DNA of 64,000 nt from Emydura subglobosa. Its lineage: Eukaryota > Chordata > Testudines > Chelidae. The position numbers were made by a program, and so were the translations under genes. The stretch covers positions 55,806 through 119,805 of the forward strand of contig ML680045.1 of NCBI GenBank assembly GCA_007922225.1, given 5' to 3'. Under the pieces are notes generated by a model. That model had not been told where the DNA came from and did no database searches. It saw only the letters and a list, made by a program, of their open reading frames with translations. Shown here one piece after another: positions 48,457 through 60,900 of the stretch (positions within the stretch are counted from its first letter, which is position 1; the number at the start of each line of letters is the position of its first letter).

Positions 48457-48784
48457 ACACCCTAATATAATAGAAAGGCTGGGTTGTCTCCAAGTTAATT
48501 AAAAAAAAAAGAGAGACAATAGAAGAAGGAAAAACAAATCTCTAACATTATAAAGGGCTAGATCTCTGCAGCTCCCTCAGTCTTTGGATTCACATGGATT
48601 AGGATCTGTAGCTGCAGCTGCGGAACCGGGTAATGGCATAGATGATTCAGCACTTGGGGCTAGCAGACTTTTTCAGGTACATGGAGCCCAGTCAAGGCTG
48701 GCATAAGCTGTCCATATTGCGCTTCATTCCCCAGAGCGGATCGACCCTGGTAGTCAGTCTCCCTTCGATGGCTTACATGACGTA

Positions 48785-48892
48785 AGAAGGGTCATGCTGG
48801 GTCAGACCATGCTTGGTCCATCTAGCTCAGTAGCCTGTCTGAGAGTGACCAATGCCAGATGTTTCAGAAGGAATGAACAGAACAGGCTTGTT
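48785..48892 (-). mobile_element. Old CR1 3'UTR fragment
   Basis: 'aagggtcatgctgggtcaga' and 'ccatctagctcagtagcctg' match the 3'UTR block at 18955-19060 and the fragments at 56800 and 62345. About 100 bp remain, with an 'aggaatgaacagaacagg' end. Confidence 0.75.
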
Positions 48893-49099
48893 GACCTAAA
48901 AGGGGAAGGGCTTCACTTTTTTCTGTATTGTTGTAGATTCCAGCTTACTCCATCTTGCCACACCTCCTCCGAGGTCTCTGGGCAAATCAGGCGTGAACTA
49001 CTCCTTCCATACACATATGTCCCAATCCAGTTGAAGGGAGATAGACTTTGGTCCAATGTCAGTTTGGAAAAGCCCAGCTTAATCAAGAGGTTTCCTCCA

Positions 49100-50900
49100 A
49101 GTATGTGTTCTTATAACAGCATGTAGTGCGGATGTGCAAACCCCAATGATATAAAAAATGTAAGAAACACAAGGCCAGTTACAAGGCTGCAAAAACAAAC
49201 AAAAAGAAACAAATTAATGAACAGAAATGCTACTATCATGCATCCATCACAACTTTAAATTTTGACATTTCTGGACAGATGTGACATCTTTGCTTTGGAA
49301 ACAAGAAAACTGGGGAACTTTATGGATGTTACATTTTAAATGAGCAAATGGCTGCATGTCCTTTAAATAATTTTTTTCTTAACAGAAAATTTACTCTAAA
49401 GCTTATCAAAAAAATCCCATTGGAAATACAAATAATTACTCTGTATACTCCATGTATACTGGCTCTCTATTCCCATACATGCTATTTCTCTCACGTTATC
49501 TCCTACCCTAAGTAATTTGGAGCGACGTTTTCCTTTTCAGGATTAGCCAACAATTCCTGTATAGTAGGAGGGGGCTGAGAGATAAGATTAGGAAAACTTT
49601 CAGTGTTACAATATAATTCAGGTTATCACGTAATGAGTCCCTTAGTTCGAATAATTAAATTCATGTTTAATGTCATTTTCACAGTGAAAAACAATTTATT
49701 CAAAGATTACAAAATAAAATGCTCCATGTCAGTTTTCTCTTAATTCCCATTTCCTCCCAGTGAGCTTCGTGTGCAGTTGTATTCTACAATAACCTGGGAG
49801 CCTCCATTTCTGTGAGTTCACTTCTCCCTAGATCTTCTCCCATCAGCGTTGGTGGAAGGGTCTCAGGCTATGTGGGAAGGGCTGCATCATGAGAAAAAGC
49901 ACTTGTATTTCATCTTCACACTTACTAAACTTTCAAAGTAGCAGCAGGAAGAGAAGTGATGCAAATGCATAAGACTCAAGAGCAAAACTAAGAGACCAAC
50001 CTGCAGAATCAGGACTCAGCGTTCATGTATTCTACAGTCTGAACTTGGAATCTGACACATTCATTCCCTCATTGGCTACCATCACTTGCACAGCATGGAA
50101 GTGCTTCTTGTCCAACAAGGCAGCTACACTGAGACCCACAGGCATGGAATGGCATCTGACGCAATCAGCTCTTTCTCCCCGGGCTTCGTGAAACTTGGGA
50201 TCCAAATGGCAAAGGACAATTGATCCCCATTTAATAATGGCATTTTTTAGGACCATGATCAGTGCCACTGAACTAGGGAGCAGCGTTCTAAAAATAAATA
50301 GTTTACCTGGGCCAAAGGTCACCAGAGCTTCCATCTTTGGGGTGAAAATCAGCCTCTGGTACCTACAATTTCTACCTGAGTTCTTGTCAAATCCTTGGCC
50401 TTAGTTGGAGTACTTTTACACTTTTCTGGAATAGAATTCTTCACCAGCCACACAAAATAACAGTGGTGATAGTGAGGTATAACTCCCCCAAATATGCCCA
50501 TTTATTTCTTTTACCTCATGGTACAGATTTAAGATAGGGACTAAACACAGGTGTGGCTCAGAATCCCCAGGAAGACACCAAAGGTCAGGTAGCTATTAAA
50601 AATTGGTAGTTTTCTGCAACAACATCACGTTCAACACTGATGTCACTTTATACACATGTGCAATCTCCTAGGGAGAACTCAGCAGAAAGTCCCTTCTATT
50701 TTCTCCATTTCTACCTAGATAGGAATTGCATTTCCCAAATAACAGACATGTACCTAATTTGGAAGAAGATATGTCCAGGAGCAACCACCTGCAGGGCCTG
50801 GGCCACAGCAGCTTGAGGAGACAAATGCACGGGTATTTTGCCTAGTGGCAAGTCATTTACTAGGGGATACGCTTTTTAGCAAAGGGTTATTTGTCTCAAA
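49100..50900 (-). other. Unrecognised duplicated sequence, copy 1, with coding-like segments
   Basis: This region is homologous, in the same orientation, to 61900-63860. On minus, an open frame of about 100 codons (50334-50032) contains LFIFRTLLPSSVALIMV, a C-V-R-C-H cluster and HFHAVQVMVANEGMN. A second coding-like stretch lies near 50865-50780 (LGKIPVHLSPQAAVAQALQ). The frame after the ATG at 50334 contains a GTAAA that could be a splice donor, present at the equivalent site in copy 2. I do not recognise the family. It could be a decayed gene, part of a retroelement, or exons of a larger duplicated gene. Confidence 0.5.
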
Positions 50901-51875
50901 GTTCAGAAGAAATCTGAGCTACATCTTGTCAAATATGACTAATATCCAATTATGAAAGCAAATGGCATTCAGGAAAGAGAGAGAAACCCACAATACAGTG
51001 TAGCCTGATTTGGGTGTATTAGATATTTAATAGGGTTATAGGCTCGCCAATTGATCTGATCAGAGGACAATGAGGTTCTTGTCCCTGAACCAGGCTCCAG
51101 AAGAGTTTTCTAGGGACCCCGGAGTGCATAACAGGAAGGTCCTTAGTGATAACCAAATTTGTATAATTGTATAAGCTTTTATTAAGATAACATAAAATGA
51201 TAGACAAATGACTGATATAGAGAAAATGAACATTCAAATGGTTAATGGATAATACAATCTTAATTTTAGAGACTCATATGGTATATATATGTATCTACGA
51301 TATGCTATGGATTAATATACTCACACTCTTCCCTGATGACCTGGTTTAGAGAGATGTCTGGTTCCTCAACTCGAGAGCTAAGAACTATAAGACTAAGACT
51401 AACACTACAAATAATACTAAGTATAAAATGAAGAAAGAAAATCTTAACACTTAACAAGCAGGAGTAGCTGACAATCGCTCTGAATGGCACGATCTGCCCC
51501 TTCTTATACCCAAAAAATATGGATCCTCCTTCTAAGTCCAAACTTGGATTTACCACCCCCAAACTATTGAGGTACACATATTCCATAAGCTGGCAGGTTC
51601 TTGCGTATCCACATCCTTTCCAGATGGTTCCAGACTGTTACCAGGTTTGCCCTTTACCTTGGGGTATGCTCATTTATTAGGATTACCTTCCTGGACGGGG
51701 GTGTGATTCTAGGGGTGTGATTCTACTAATGTAATGCTTGTGTTACTTGTGCGTTCATATGGCTACAAGCCCCCTCCCAATGGAGCTATCCTGCAGGACC
51801 TAAGGTTTTCAGGGCTGGGTTCCTCCAGCACCAGATTCAAATAACCCCCCCCCACAGAGACACACATATACACAG
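50901..51875. other. Gene-free AT-rich stretch
   Basis: No supported gene. Words such as 'tataagcttttattaagata' at 51165-51190 suggest retroelement remnants. Confidence 0.3.
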
Positions 51876-51879
51876 TTCA

Positions 51880-52185
51880 GCTCAACTCAGTGCGTCTGAG
51901 CAGACCGGGCTATCAGCACTCTCAGCTGACCCCTTATTATGTCCCTGAACTCAGCAGGCTGGGTGACACCACACTCTCAGTGGCTACCCTTATATGCCCC
52001 TGTGCAACACACCAGAATAGAGCAGGCTGGGTCCAAACAGCACCTTTTGGCTACTCCCCTTAATTGCCCCTTGGAATCAATCAGGCTGGGTCAAACAGCA
52101 CTTGAGCTGCACCCTCATTTGTCCCTGAACTCCATAGGCTAGGCAGAGTAGCACTTCCTGGCTGTCCCCTTCATATGCCCCTTTA
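51880..52185. repeat. Degenerate tandem array, about 65-bp unit
   Basis: Four to five imperfect units each hold 'gcaggctgggt', an 'aacagcac' or 'cacactctcag' word, 'ggct-acc-cctt' and 'atgcccct' or 'tgtccctgaact'. The spacing between successive 'aggctgggt' words is about 65-75 bases. It resembles the repeat-rich interior of LTRs such as the one at 20159. Confidence 0.65.
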
Positions 52186-54710
52186 TACCAAAATTGTTCT
52201 AGCAGTAACCCTCTTGATGAGCAAACCCCATAGGATTTTTGGGCACTCCAGGGATCTTTGGCTTAGATAAAAGAAGCGTTGCTACAGAGCAAGATAGGGA
52301 CCAAGGACACAAAGGAAGAAAATAAAGTTTGGAGAGAGAGAGAGAGAAAGTGGCAACCAGCTTAATTATAACAGTTATTTTATTGCTAGATATATAAAAC
52401 TTATGATACTAATAGTAATACCATACAAGGAGAGAAAAACAATCAAACACTTACAATACTACACAATTACAATTGGGGTATTGGAGAAAGCTAGCCCAGG
52501 TTTAATTACAAAAGTAGAAAGTTATACCTGGACTAAGAGAGAGAAAGATAGAGAGAGAGAGAGATCAGTTGTGTTGGGGGAAGAAGGGGGGGTTGATCTC
52601 ACCACTCCATGCAGTTCAGAGGTTCCCAGGAACAGGTTTGTCAGTTCAGGGTCTGGAGGGCTTTTAGTCTGGCAGAGCCCCCAACACAATCAGTCACGAA
52701 GAGAAGACAGGTTACAGTGGAACTGATGCAGAGTTTGGATCCAAGCATCAGAACAACTGTTTGATTTCTGATAGGGGTTTTTTGTAGATCCCAGGTTTGT
52801 TTATGGATACAAAAGGAGCTGATCATTCTTGGAAGGGCATCCTTCCTTCAGAGAGAGCTCACAATGCAACCAGGATATAGTGTTTTGCATATCAATACCG
52901 AGAATGGTCTGATAACTGTGGAGCTGGATGTGTACAGGTGTTAGTTCATTTACATCAAGAGCAGGGATTTCCCAACATGCAGTGCTTCCCTGCTTCAGCA
53001 ATCCCAGAGTTCAGTGCGTTCCTTGCTGTACCAATCCCAGAATTCCATGCGTGTTCCATCTTCGATGTAGATGAAGCTTCTGTTCTCCATTCATGTGCTG
53101 AGATGCTTATGAGGCATGGGGAGTTGTCTCACCCTTGATGGGAGGGTTTCAGTTGTGTCTCCTGCCTTTTCATATTGAGAATGTCTTTGATTTCTGGTTC
53201 AAGCAGCCTGCCAGGTGGTGGTGGTGGGGGGATATTCAGGTGAGCAATTGGGGTTTTGCGCCCTGGTTCCCCAAGAACACAGAGCTGCTAGGTAACAAGA
53301 CAGTCTGTTCATCTCACCTTTGTTATTTCTGGCCCTTTGTGGGTTCTGTGGTGTACTTGTAAAGTTCTCCTGGGGCTTAACCTGTGACAGGCCTCCCCCT
53401 GTTTTGATGCCTCCTGACCTATTCAGGGTAAAGATCCCGAATATGTGTATGCTAACTGCATAGCTGTCATACAGGATGTGGCCTGTAAGGTACCTTGCAT
53501 TACAACAAAATTTATAAATGTATAACTCTATTATAATCAAACAATCATACTTTAATCTATAAAAAAAGATATATCTCTATATAATGCAAGCAAGCAGGCT
53601 AGTCCTATGGGCTACAACAGATGAGTGTAAGGCACTTTCATTTACATATAAAAAGAAATCCCAGAACAAGATACATATGATGACCCAAAATAAGAACAGA
53701 GTCTTGCATTCTCCGATGCATTCAAACCTTCCTCACTCAACATCATCTTATTATTATTAAATCATGTTATTTACAAGACATTTCACATCATCAGAACAGG
53801 AAAAATCAGCCAACCCACCCATCTGCAAACAATTCTCCCAGCTCAGCAGGAAAAAGATCAAAAGACGCTTTGCCAATATATACAAATGGAGATTGAAGCA
53901 CAGAACGATTACTCTGTGTTTGGGATCCATTCAAATTTCCCCTCAAGCTCTTTGACACTCCAGCCCCAGTGAGGCTGATTGAGAATCAAAGCGATACCTA
54001 GCACAGAGAGCACGGAACAGGACATCACTCTGGGAGGTGGAGAGATAGCGTATGGGGAGTGTTGGCCCAATCCTGTTTTCATGAAATACATGAAAGAACG
54101 GAGCCAAACCCTCACCTCCCTCTCTTCCTATCAAGAGGCACTTCAGCCTGACACATGGTAACTTTTATCAAAAGTTAAACCTCAACTGACTCGTATTGTT
54201 CTCTGCTTTGAAATGTTCACTTCAGCCTTGTTAAAATATCCATTTACGGCATAATACCAGTCTGTCTTTATTTTAAATAATTCTATTTTTTTTAAGATTG
54301 TCTGTAAAATCATCCACTGACCATTTTAATCTGTTAATTTTACCCACTTTCAATATATTTGTAAAAACCCTTATAAGTATAAAAAGCCACACTGTGAAAT
54401 GTAATATACCGACCTAATTGTGAAAAACACTGGCAAAAATGAAATAAGGTTTGCTTTAAAAATAATATGTGAATTCTACAGCTAGGATTGGCACTGAGTG
54501 ATTGAAGTGTGAATGGCTGAGCAATTGAGGTGGGTGTAGACAGGGAGAGTGATTGAACAACTGGTCTGAATAAGTGATGTCAAAACAGAGGAAGAAAACA
54601 CCAGCCTCACCTAAAACGTTTGAGGGAGGAAGAAAGGAGCGAAGATAATAACTTTTACCACTCAACTGGCCAAAGAGGAGCCCACCCTGAGTCAGCCCAC
54701 TTCAAAGAAC
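52186..54710. other. Gene-free stretch, probably LTR-element debris
   Basis: (GA)n-rich tracts occur at 52336-52348 and 52540-52563. There is an unusual GGTGGTGGTGG tract at 53215-53228. I see no domain-bearing frame. Confidence 0.35.
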
Positions 54711-54719
54711 ACAATCGGA

Positions 54720-55300
54720 TCAGGCTTGTAACAATGTGAGTGATTAAGGATCACACCAAATGCAGATGCAACATGACAGAGCAAAACCCATCCACTTACA
54801 TGGGATCTTTTCCCTATAAAATGGGACAGAAAGATGAAGGCTGGAGGTTCGGGTCTACAACACCAACCATCCGGGAGTACCGATGTGCATCGGCAGAACC
54901 TTGCTCCACGCCCTCGTACTGCAGTCACCTGGTCAGTGACTACCACAAGCACCAAGAGACTGATAACTATAACATCTGTGAGTCCCCTGTGTATGTTTGT
55001 CTATCTCTCTGTCTGTGTGTGTAAGTGTAAATAAAAGTACCAATTAAAACGTGTCAATGAAGTATATTTTATTAACAAGAATCTCTGGAATTGTAGTATT
55101 GATACACTGTTGATACTGTTTTCCTAGTAATTTATGTTATTGATACTCTTTCACTAAGTAAAAACCACTATTGATGTTGTTACAGAGTTGATACTTTTTT
55201 TAATTGATACTACTTACCAAATTTCTGTATTCACAATAAATGTGGCTTGTTGCCTTATCCCCTGAAAAAGATCCTGTGATATTTGTTATTTGAATAACAT
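54720..55300 (+). mobile_element. Probable LTR (R-U5 part recognisable)
   Basis: A TATAAAA box (ccctataaaatggg, about 54812) is followed downstream by AATAAA at about 55030 and another AATAAA at about 55236 ('cacaataaatgtggcttg'), then a short U5-like end. The order TATA, polyadenylation signal, U5 on plus fits an LTR. I did not find matching TG/CA ends with a target duplication, so the boundaries are uncertain and a short unknown gene end cannot be excluded. Confidence 0.4.
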
Positions 55301-56795
55301 GGTGATGAAATCCTCTCTGGTTTTCCACTTCCCTCTTAAATATTGATAAAGTTCTCCCCCTTTAATGAGTAACTATCAAACGTGTGCATGAAATCCATGT
55401 TGATTCTTCCTTTTGCTCAAGTTATTGAGCCTTTCTCCATTCTCCTCCTCAGAAATTACCCCATTTTCTCTCTGATTTTCAATCTCCCCACATTTGGGCT
55501 ATTTCCCCACCCATTTTATCTGCAGTCAATTATCCTTGTTGAGGTGGGAATTTGTTGCCCTGAGGCAACCCCTAAATGGGAAGGGGGTTGGTTGGTGCAG
55601 CTAGGGAGAGCCCTGAGACAAGGCTGGCAGGTCTGTGGTGGGAGTGGGGCCATGTGGGTCCCAGGACACTAGAGCAATAAGGCGGGGAGGTAATATCTTT
55701 TATTGGGCCAACGCATCTCTCTCACCCACAGATGTCTGCCCAATAAAAGGTATTACCTCCCCCAGCTCCTATCTCCACAGTGGGGGCTGCCGTTGCCGCA
55801 GGAATGGGGTGCTCACCTCCTGGCACCAGCAGAGCCTGGCAGGGTTACATGGGGGGGAGCAAGTGCCCCCAATGCAGTGACCAGTCTCAGTGGCTGCCCC
55901 CCCATCCACCTAGTGCAGCTCCACGCAGCCTGCCCCCTCCCCACTACCAAGGACCTTTTTTGCTCTATCCCCTCTCCCCTGGCCTTCTTCAGCCAGCTTT
56001 GCAAAGAGCTCCCTGCTGCCCTGGTGACTGGTTTCTGATTGTTTATTGAACATTCATATATATCCTATATCCTGAGTCCAGGGCGCACACCCCCCATCAC
56101 CTCTGCTGCATGGCGTGTGGCCCTGCTGTAAAGGCATTCATCCCTATGAACCCCTCCCCTCCCTGAACCAACTCCCCCAGCCAGAGAGAACACTGGGAGG
56201 GAGAGGAAAATCTGCTTTCCATGCAGCTGTGAGGGCACCGGATGCTCTGGGAAAAACAAGACTTCGGGTGTAACATAGAGGGAGGGCTGCCTTGTTCAGT
56301 GGAAGGATGTGCACTTTGCCGACCTTAGGCCCTGGATTCAATCCCTCGTGTATCTGGTTTCTGCTGTCCTCCCCCGCTGTGATGATCTACTGGGTAAAGT
56401 GGGGGACTCAACATCTAGTGGGGTTTCCCTGCACAATCTCAATACCGCTTCCATGCAGGAGGCAAGCGCCAGTCCCATAGAGAGTCAGTGTGGATTGTGC
56501 TGGAGGGAAAGGTTCCATCAGCCCAGGACTGAGGGCTGGAGATCAGGCACCCATACAGCAGGGTTTTGCCCAAGACACAAAAGCTGTGTGCTCCAGTGGT
56601 GCACCCTCTGTGCTGGGGATGCTGAGGTTCTGGGGATTTCCTGGTTTGTTTGGGGGGGGGGGGGAGAGGGGGGTGTTGAGGGGCACTCATCCCTTCTCAG
56701 CACTTCTTACACATTTGCCTTCGGGCAGAAATTTCCATTATGGAGTCTCTGCCAGATCTGTTTCCTCCCCTTTTGTTGGGGGTAACTTTGGGAGC
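55301..56795. other. Gene-free stretch with a Penelope-tail hairpin
   Basis: Apart from the hairpin at 55688-55760, no gene or element is supported. A G run lies at 56650-56663. Confidence 0.35.
55688..55760. repeat. Hairpin formed by inverted Penelope-type tails
   Basis: The left arm (55688-55710, aggtaatatcttttattggg plus cca) and right arm (55738-55760, caataaaaggtattacctcc) are near-perfect inverted copies separated by about 27 bases. The same terminal sequence occurs at 21655-21775 and 21936-22269. Confidence 0.7.
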
Positions 56796-56799
56796 AGGC

Positions 56800-57165
56800 A
56801 AAGAACATAAGAACAGCCAGACTGCATCAAACCAACAGTACATTTTGCCCAGTATCCTGCCCTCTGACAGTAGCCAATTCCAGATGCCTCAGAGGGAATT
56901 CATGGGACATGGCAATTATTGAGTGATTCATCCTGTCATCCACTCCCAGCTTCTGGCAGCTAGAGGCTTAGGACCCTCAGAGCATGGGATTGCATCCCTG
57001 CTTATCTTGGCTAATTGCTTTTGATGGATCTATTCTTTTTTTAACCCAGTTATAGTTTTGGCTTTAAATACATCCCCTGGCACTGAGTTCCACAGGTTGA
57101 CAGTCTGTTGTGTGAAATACTTTCCCATAAAGACTCATTTCCTCCTCTTGAGTGGTTTGACTTGT
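56800..57165 (-). mobile_element. Old CR1 3' fragment
   Basis: It starts 'aagaacataagaacagccag' and matches the 18955-19320 block, including 'catcccctggcactgagttc' and 'cacaggttgacagt'. It is 3'UTR and RT C-terminal sequence with many changes. Confidence 0.8.
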
Positions 57166-57979
57166 GTAGATTATAGAATCTCTGGCTTTTCCTAAATGCT
57201 GTGGGGTGAGTTCCTGAGAAAATTCAGGGGAAGTGAGAGCCTGAGGGGAATGACAGAGAGAGTAGAGGAAAGAAATACAAGGGAGGAAAATTCCTTCCCA
57301 ACCCCAAATATGGCAATTAGCTAAACCATGAGCATGTGGGCAAGACTCACCAGCCTGATCCGGCGACTTAGCATGCTAGTGCCTATAAAACTGAGCAGTT
57401 GTGGTAGTAGGATGGCCAGAAGCTGGGATGGGGTGACGGGGGATGGATGGATCAATGTGAATGATGTGAGGCACAGGTGAAGGCCATAGTGTAAACACTG
57501 GTTGAGCTGCAAACAAACAACATTTGCAGCTTCCTGTGAGGAAATGGTCTGTATCCAAGGATTCCTGAGGGGGTTTTGTCTCTCGTATCCCGCTGGAATG
57601 GCAGGACCCAGCTGGGAAAGAAGCAGAAACTTGACTGGGGGAAATCAATGTCCCATTTTACTCCCTGTCCCATTGACCTATTTGTAGTGCAAGTGACTGG
57701 AGCGGAGTCAGATCTCTGCGTATGTTTGCCCCTCCCTGAACCTCTGATGCTGCCTCCTGGCCCCTGCAAAGAGAAAAGCTATTGTCCTTGCATAAACCCA
57801 GGAACCAGGAAAAAAATTCCTCTCTCTCTCCTGTGCCAAGACACATCTGTGCTGATCCCCAGAGGCACTGGGCACCCCCAAGCACCCAGTGCAGCGGAGG
57901 AGGCTCAGCCCTCTGACAATCCAGCCCTGGGCAGGGCCTTACAGAGGTGCAGAAAATTCCTAGGAAGAATTGCCCCTTC
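57166..57979. other. Stretch upstream of the long CR1
   Basis: Contains no supported gene. The part from about 57690 may be the 5' UTR or N-terminal ORF1 of the following CR1, but I cannot define its 5' end. Confidence 0.35.
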
Positions 57980-57982
57980 TAG

Positions 57983-60900
57983 GAAGAGGATCCAGATCCC
58001 CTCCTAAGGGGAACAGAGTCATCCATCTGCCGTCCGGACCGGGAAACTAGAGAAGTGTGCTGCTTGCCTGGAGCTAGGATTACAGATGTGACGGAGAGAC
58101 TGCCAAAACTTATCAAATCCTCAGACCGCTACCCCTTCCTCCTTCTGCACGTGGGCACCAATGACACTGCCAAGAATGATCTTGAGCTGATCACTGCGGA
58201 CTATGTGGATCTGGGAAAAGAGAAAAAGGAGTTTGAAGCGCAAGTGGTGTTCTCATCCATCCTCCCTGTTCAGGGAAAAGGCCCAGGTAGGGACCATCGC
58301 ATTGTGGAAGTAAATGCGTGGTTACGCAGGTGGTGTCGAAGAGAGGGCTTTGGATTCTTCGATCATGGAATGCTGTTCCAGGAAGAAGGATTACTAGGAA
58401 GAGACGGGATTCATTTAACGAAGACAGGGAAGAGTATCTTCGCAGACAGACTGGCTAACCTAGTGAGGAGAGCTTTAAACTAGTTTCGATGGGGGACGGG
58501 GACCTAAGCCCGAAGGTAAGTGGGGAAGAGGGACACCACAAGGAAGCAGGAGGAGGAGGGTGCAGCAGGGGACACCTCCCGATTCATACTGTGTAAGTAG
58601 GCCAGTCGGCTACTTATCTCAAGTGCCTGTACGCAAATGCAAGAAGCCTGGGAAACAAGCAGGAGGAACTGGAAGTCCTGGCACAGTCAAGAAACTACGA
58701 CATGATTGGAATAACTGAGACTTGGTGGAATAACTCTCACGATTGGAGCACTGTCATGGATAGGTATAAACTGTTCAGGAAGGACAGGCAGGGGCGAAAG
58801 GGGGCAGGAGTTGCATTGTATGTAAGAGAGCACTATGACTGCTCTGAGCTCCAGTATGAAACTGGAGATAAGCCAGTTGAGTGTCTCTGGGTTAAGCTTA
58901 GAAGCAAGAACAATAAGCGTGATGTCGTGGTGGGTGTCTGTTACAGACCACCAGACCAGGAGGATGAGGTAGATGAGGCTTTCTTTACTCAACTAGGGAA
59001 ATTTTCCAGTTCACAGGGCCTGATTCTCATGGGAGACTTCAATCACCCTGACATCTGCTGGAAGAGCAATACAGCAGAGCACAAACAATCCAGGAAGTTT
59101 TTGGAGAGTGTCGCTGACAATTTCCTGGTGCAAGTGCTGGAGCAACCAACTAGGGGCCGTGCTTCGCTTGACCTGCTGCTCACAAACAGGGAAGATTTGG
59201 TAGGGGAAGTAGAAGTGGGTGCAACCTAGGCAGCAGTGACCATGAGATGGTCGAGTTCAGGATCCTGACAAAAGGAAGAAAGGAGAACAGCAGGATACGG
59301 ACCATGGACTTCAGAAAAGCGGACTTTGACTCCCTCAGGGAACTGATGGGCAGGATTCCCTGGGAGGCTAACATGAGGGGGAAAGGAACCCAAGGGACCT
59401 GGTTGTATTTTAAAGAGACCTTATTGAGGGCACAAGAGCAAACCATCCCAATGTGCAGAAAGAATAGCAAATATGGTAGGCGTCAAGCTTGGCTTAACAA
59501 AGATGTCCTTGGTGAACTTAAACGCAAAAAAGAAGCTTACAAGAAGTGGAAGCTTGGTCAGATGACTAGGGAGGATTATAAAAACACTGCTCGAACCTGC
59601 AGGAATGAAATCAGGAAGGCCAAAGCACAATTGGAGTTGCAGCTAGCAAGGGACGTGAAGGGGAACAGGAAGGGTTTCTATAGGCATGTTGCCAACAAGA
59701 GGAGGATTCGGGAAAGCGTGGGCCCCTTAGAGAATGAGGGAGGCGACCCAGTCACGGAGGATGTGGAGAAAGCTGAGGTACTCAATGCCTTTTTTGCCTC
59801 TGTCTTCACAGACAAGATCAGCTCCCAGACTGCTGTACTGGGTGGCACAGAATGGGAAGGAGGCGAACATCCCGCAGTGCTGAAGGAATGCGTTCAAGAC
59901 TATTTAGAAGGATTGGACATTCACAAGTCCATGGGGCCGGATGCAATGCACCTGAGGGTGCTGAGGGAATTGGCTGAGGTGATTTCAGAGCCATTGGCTA
60001 TTATCTTTGAAAGCTCATGCCAACAGGGGGAGGTCCCTGAGGACTGGAAAAAAGCAAATATAGTGCCCATCTTCAAAAAAAGGAAGGAAAGAGGATCCAG
60101 GGAACTACAGACCGGTCAGCCTCACCTCAATCCCTGGAAAAATTAGGGAGCAGGTCCTTAAGGAATCCATTTTAAGGCACTTGGAAGAGAGGAAGGTGAA
60201 CAGGAACAGTCAACACGGATTCACCAAGGGAAAGTCATGCCTGACCAACCTGTTTGCTTTCTATGATGAGGTGACTGGCTCTGTGGATGTAGGGAAGGCG
60301 GTGGATGTGATATTCCTTGACTTTAGCAAAGCTTTTGATACTGTCTTTCACAGTATTCTTATCAGCAAGTTAAAGAAGTATAGGTTGGATGAATGGACTC
60401 TAAAATGGATAGAGAACTGGCTAGAGCATAGCGTTCAACGAGTAGTGATCAATGGCCCCATGTCTAGCTGGCAACCGGTCACAAGCGGAGTTCCCCAGGG
60501 GTCGGTCCTGGGGCCGGTTTTGTTCAACATCTTTATTAATGATCTGGAGGATGGGGTAGATTGCACCCTCAGGAAGTTTGCGGACGACACTAAGCTGGGG
60601 GGAGTGGTAGATACCCTGGAAGGTAGGGGTAGGATACAGAGTGACCTAAACAAACTGGAGGATTGGGCCAAAAGAAATCTAATGAGGTTCAACAAAGATA
60701 AGTGCAGAGTCCTCCACTTAGGAAGGAAGAATCCCATGCACAGCTATAGACTGGGGACCGACGAGCTGGGCAGCAGCTCTGCAGAAAAGGACCTGGGGGT
60801 AACAGTGGATAAAAAGCTGGATATGAGTCAGCAGTGTGCCCTGGTTATCAAGAAGGCTAATAGCATATTGGGCTGCATTAGGAGGGGCATTGCCAGCAGG

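Larger units (their letters stand above)
45863..48784. other. Gene-free stretch with a possible promoter and a CA repeat
   Basis: 46270-46860 is GC-richer than its surroundings and includes a ZNF143-like motif (separate entry). A (CA)n run lies at 48424-48454. Segments around 47130-47175 and 48005-48075, with 'ttattaa' and 'aaaggttaaa' words, look like old LTR retroelement debris. No gene is supported. Confidence 0.4.
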
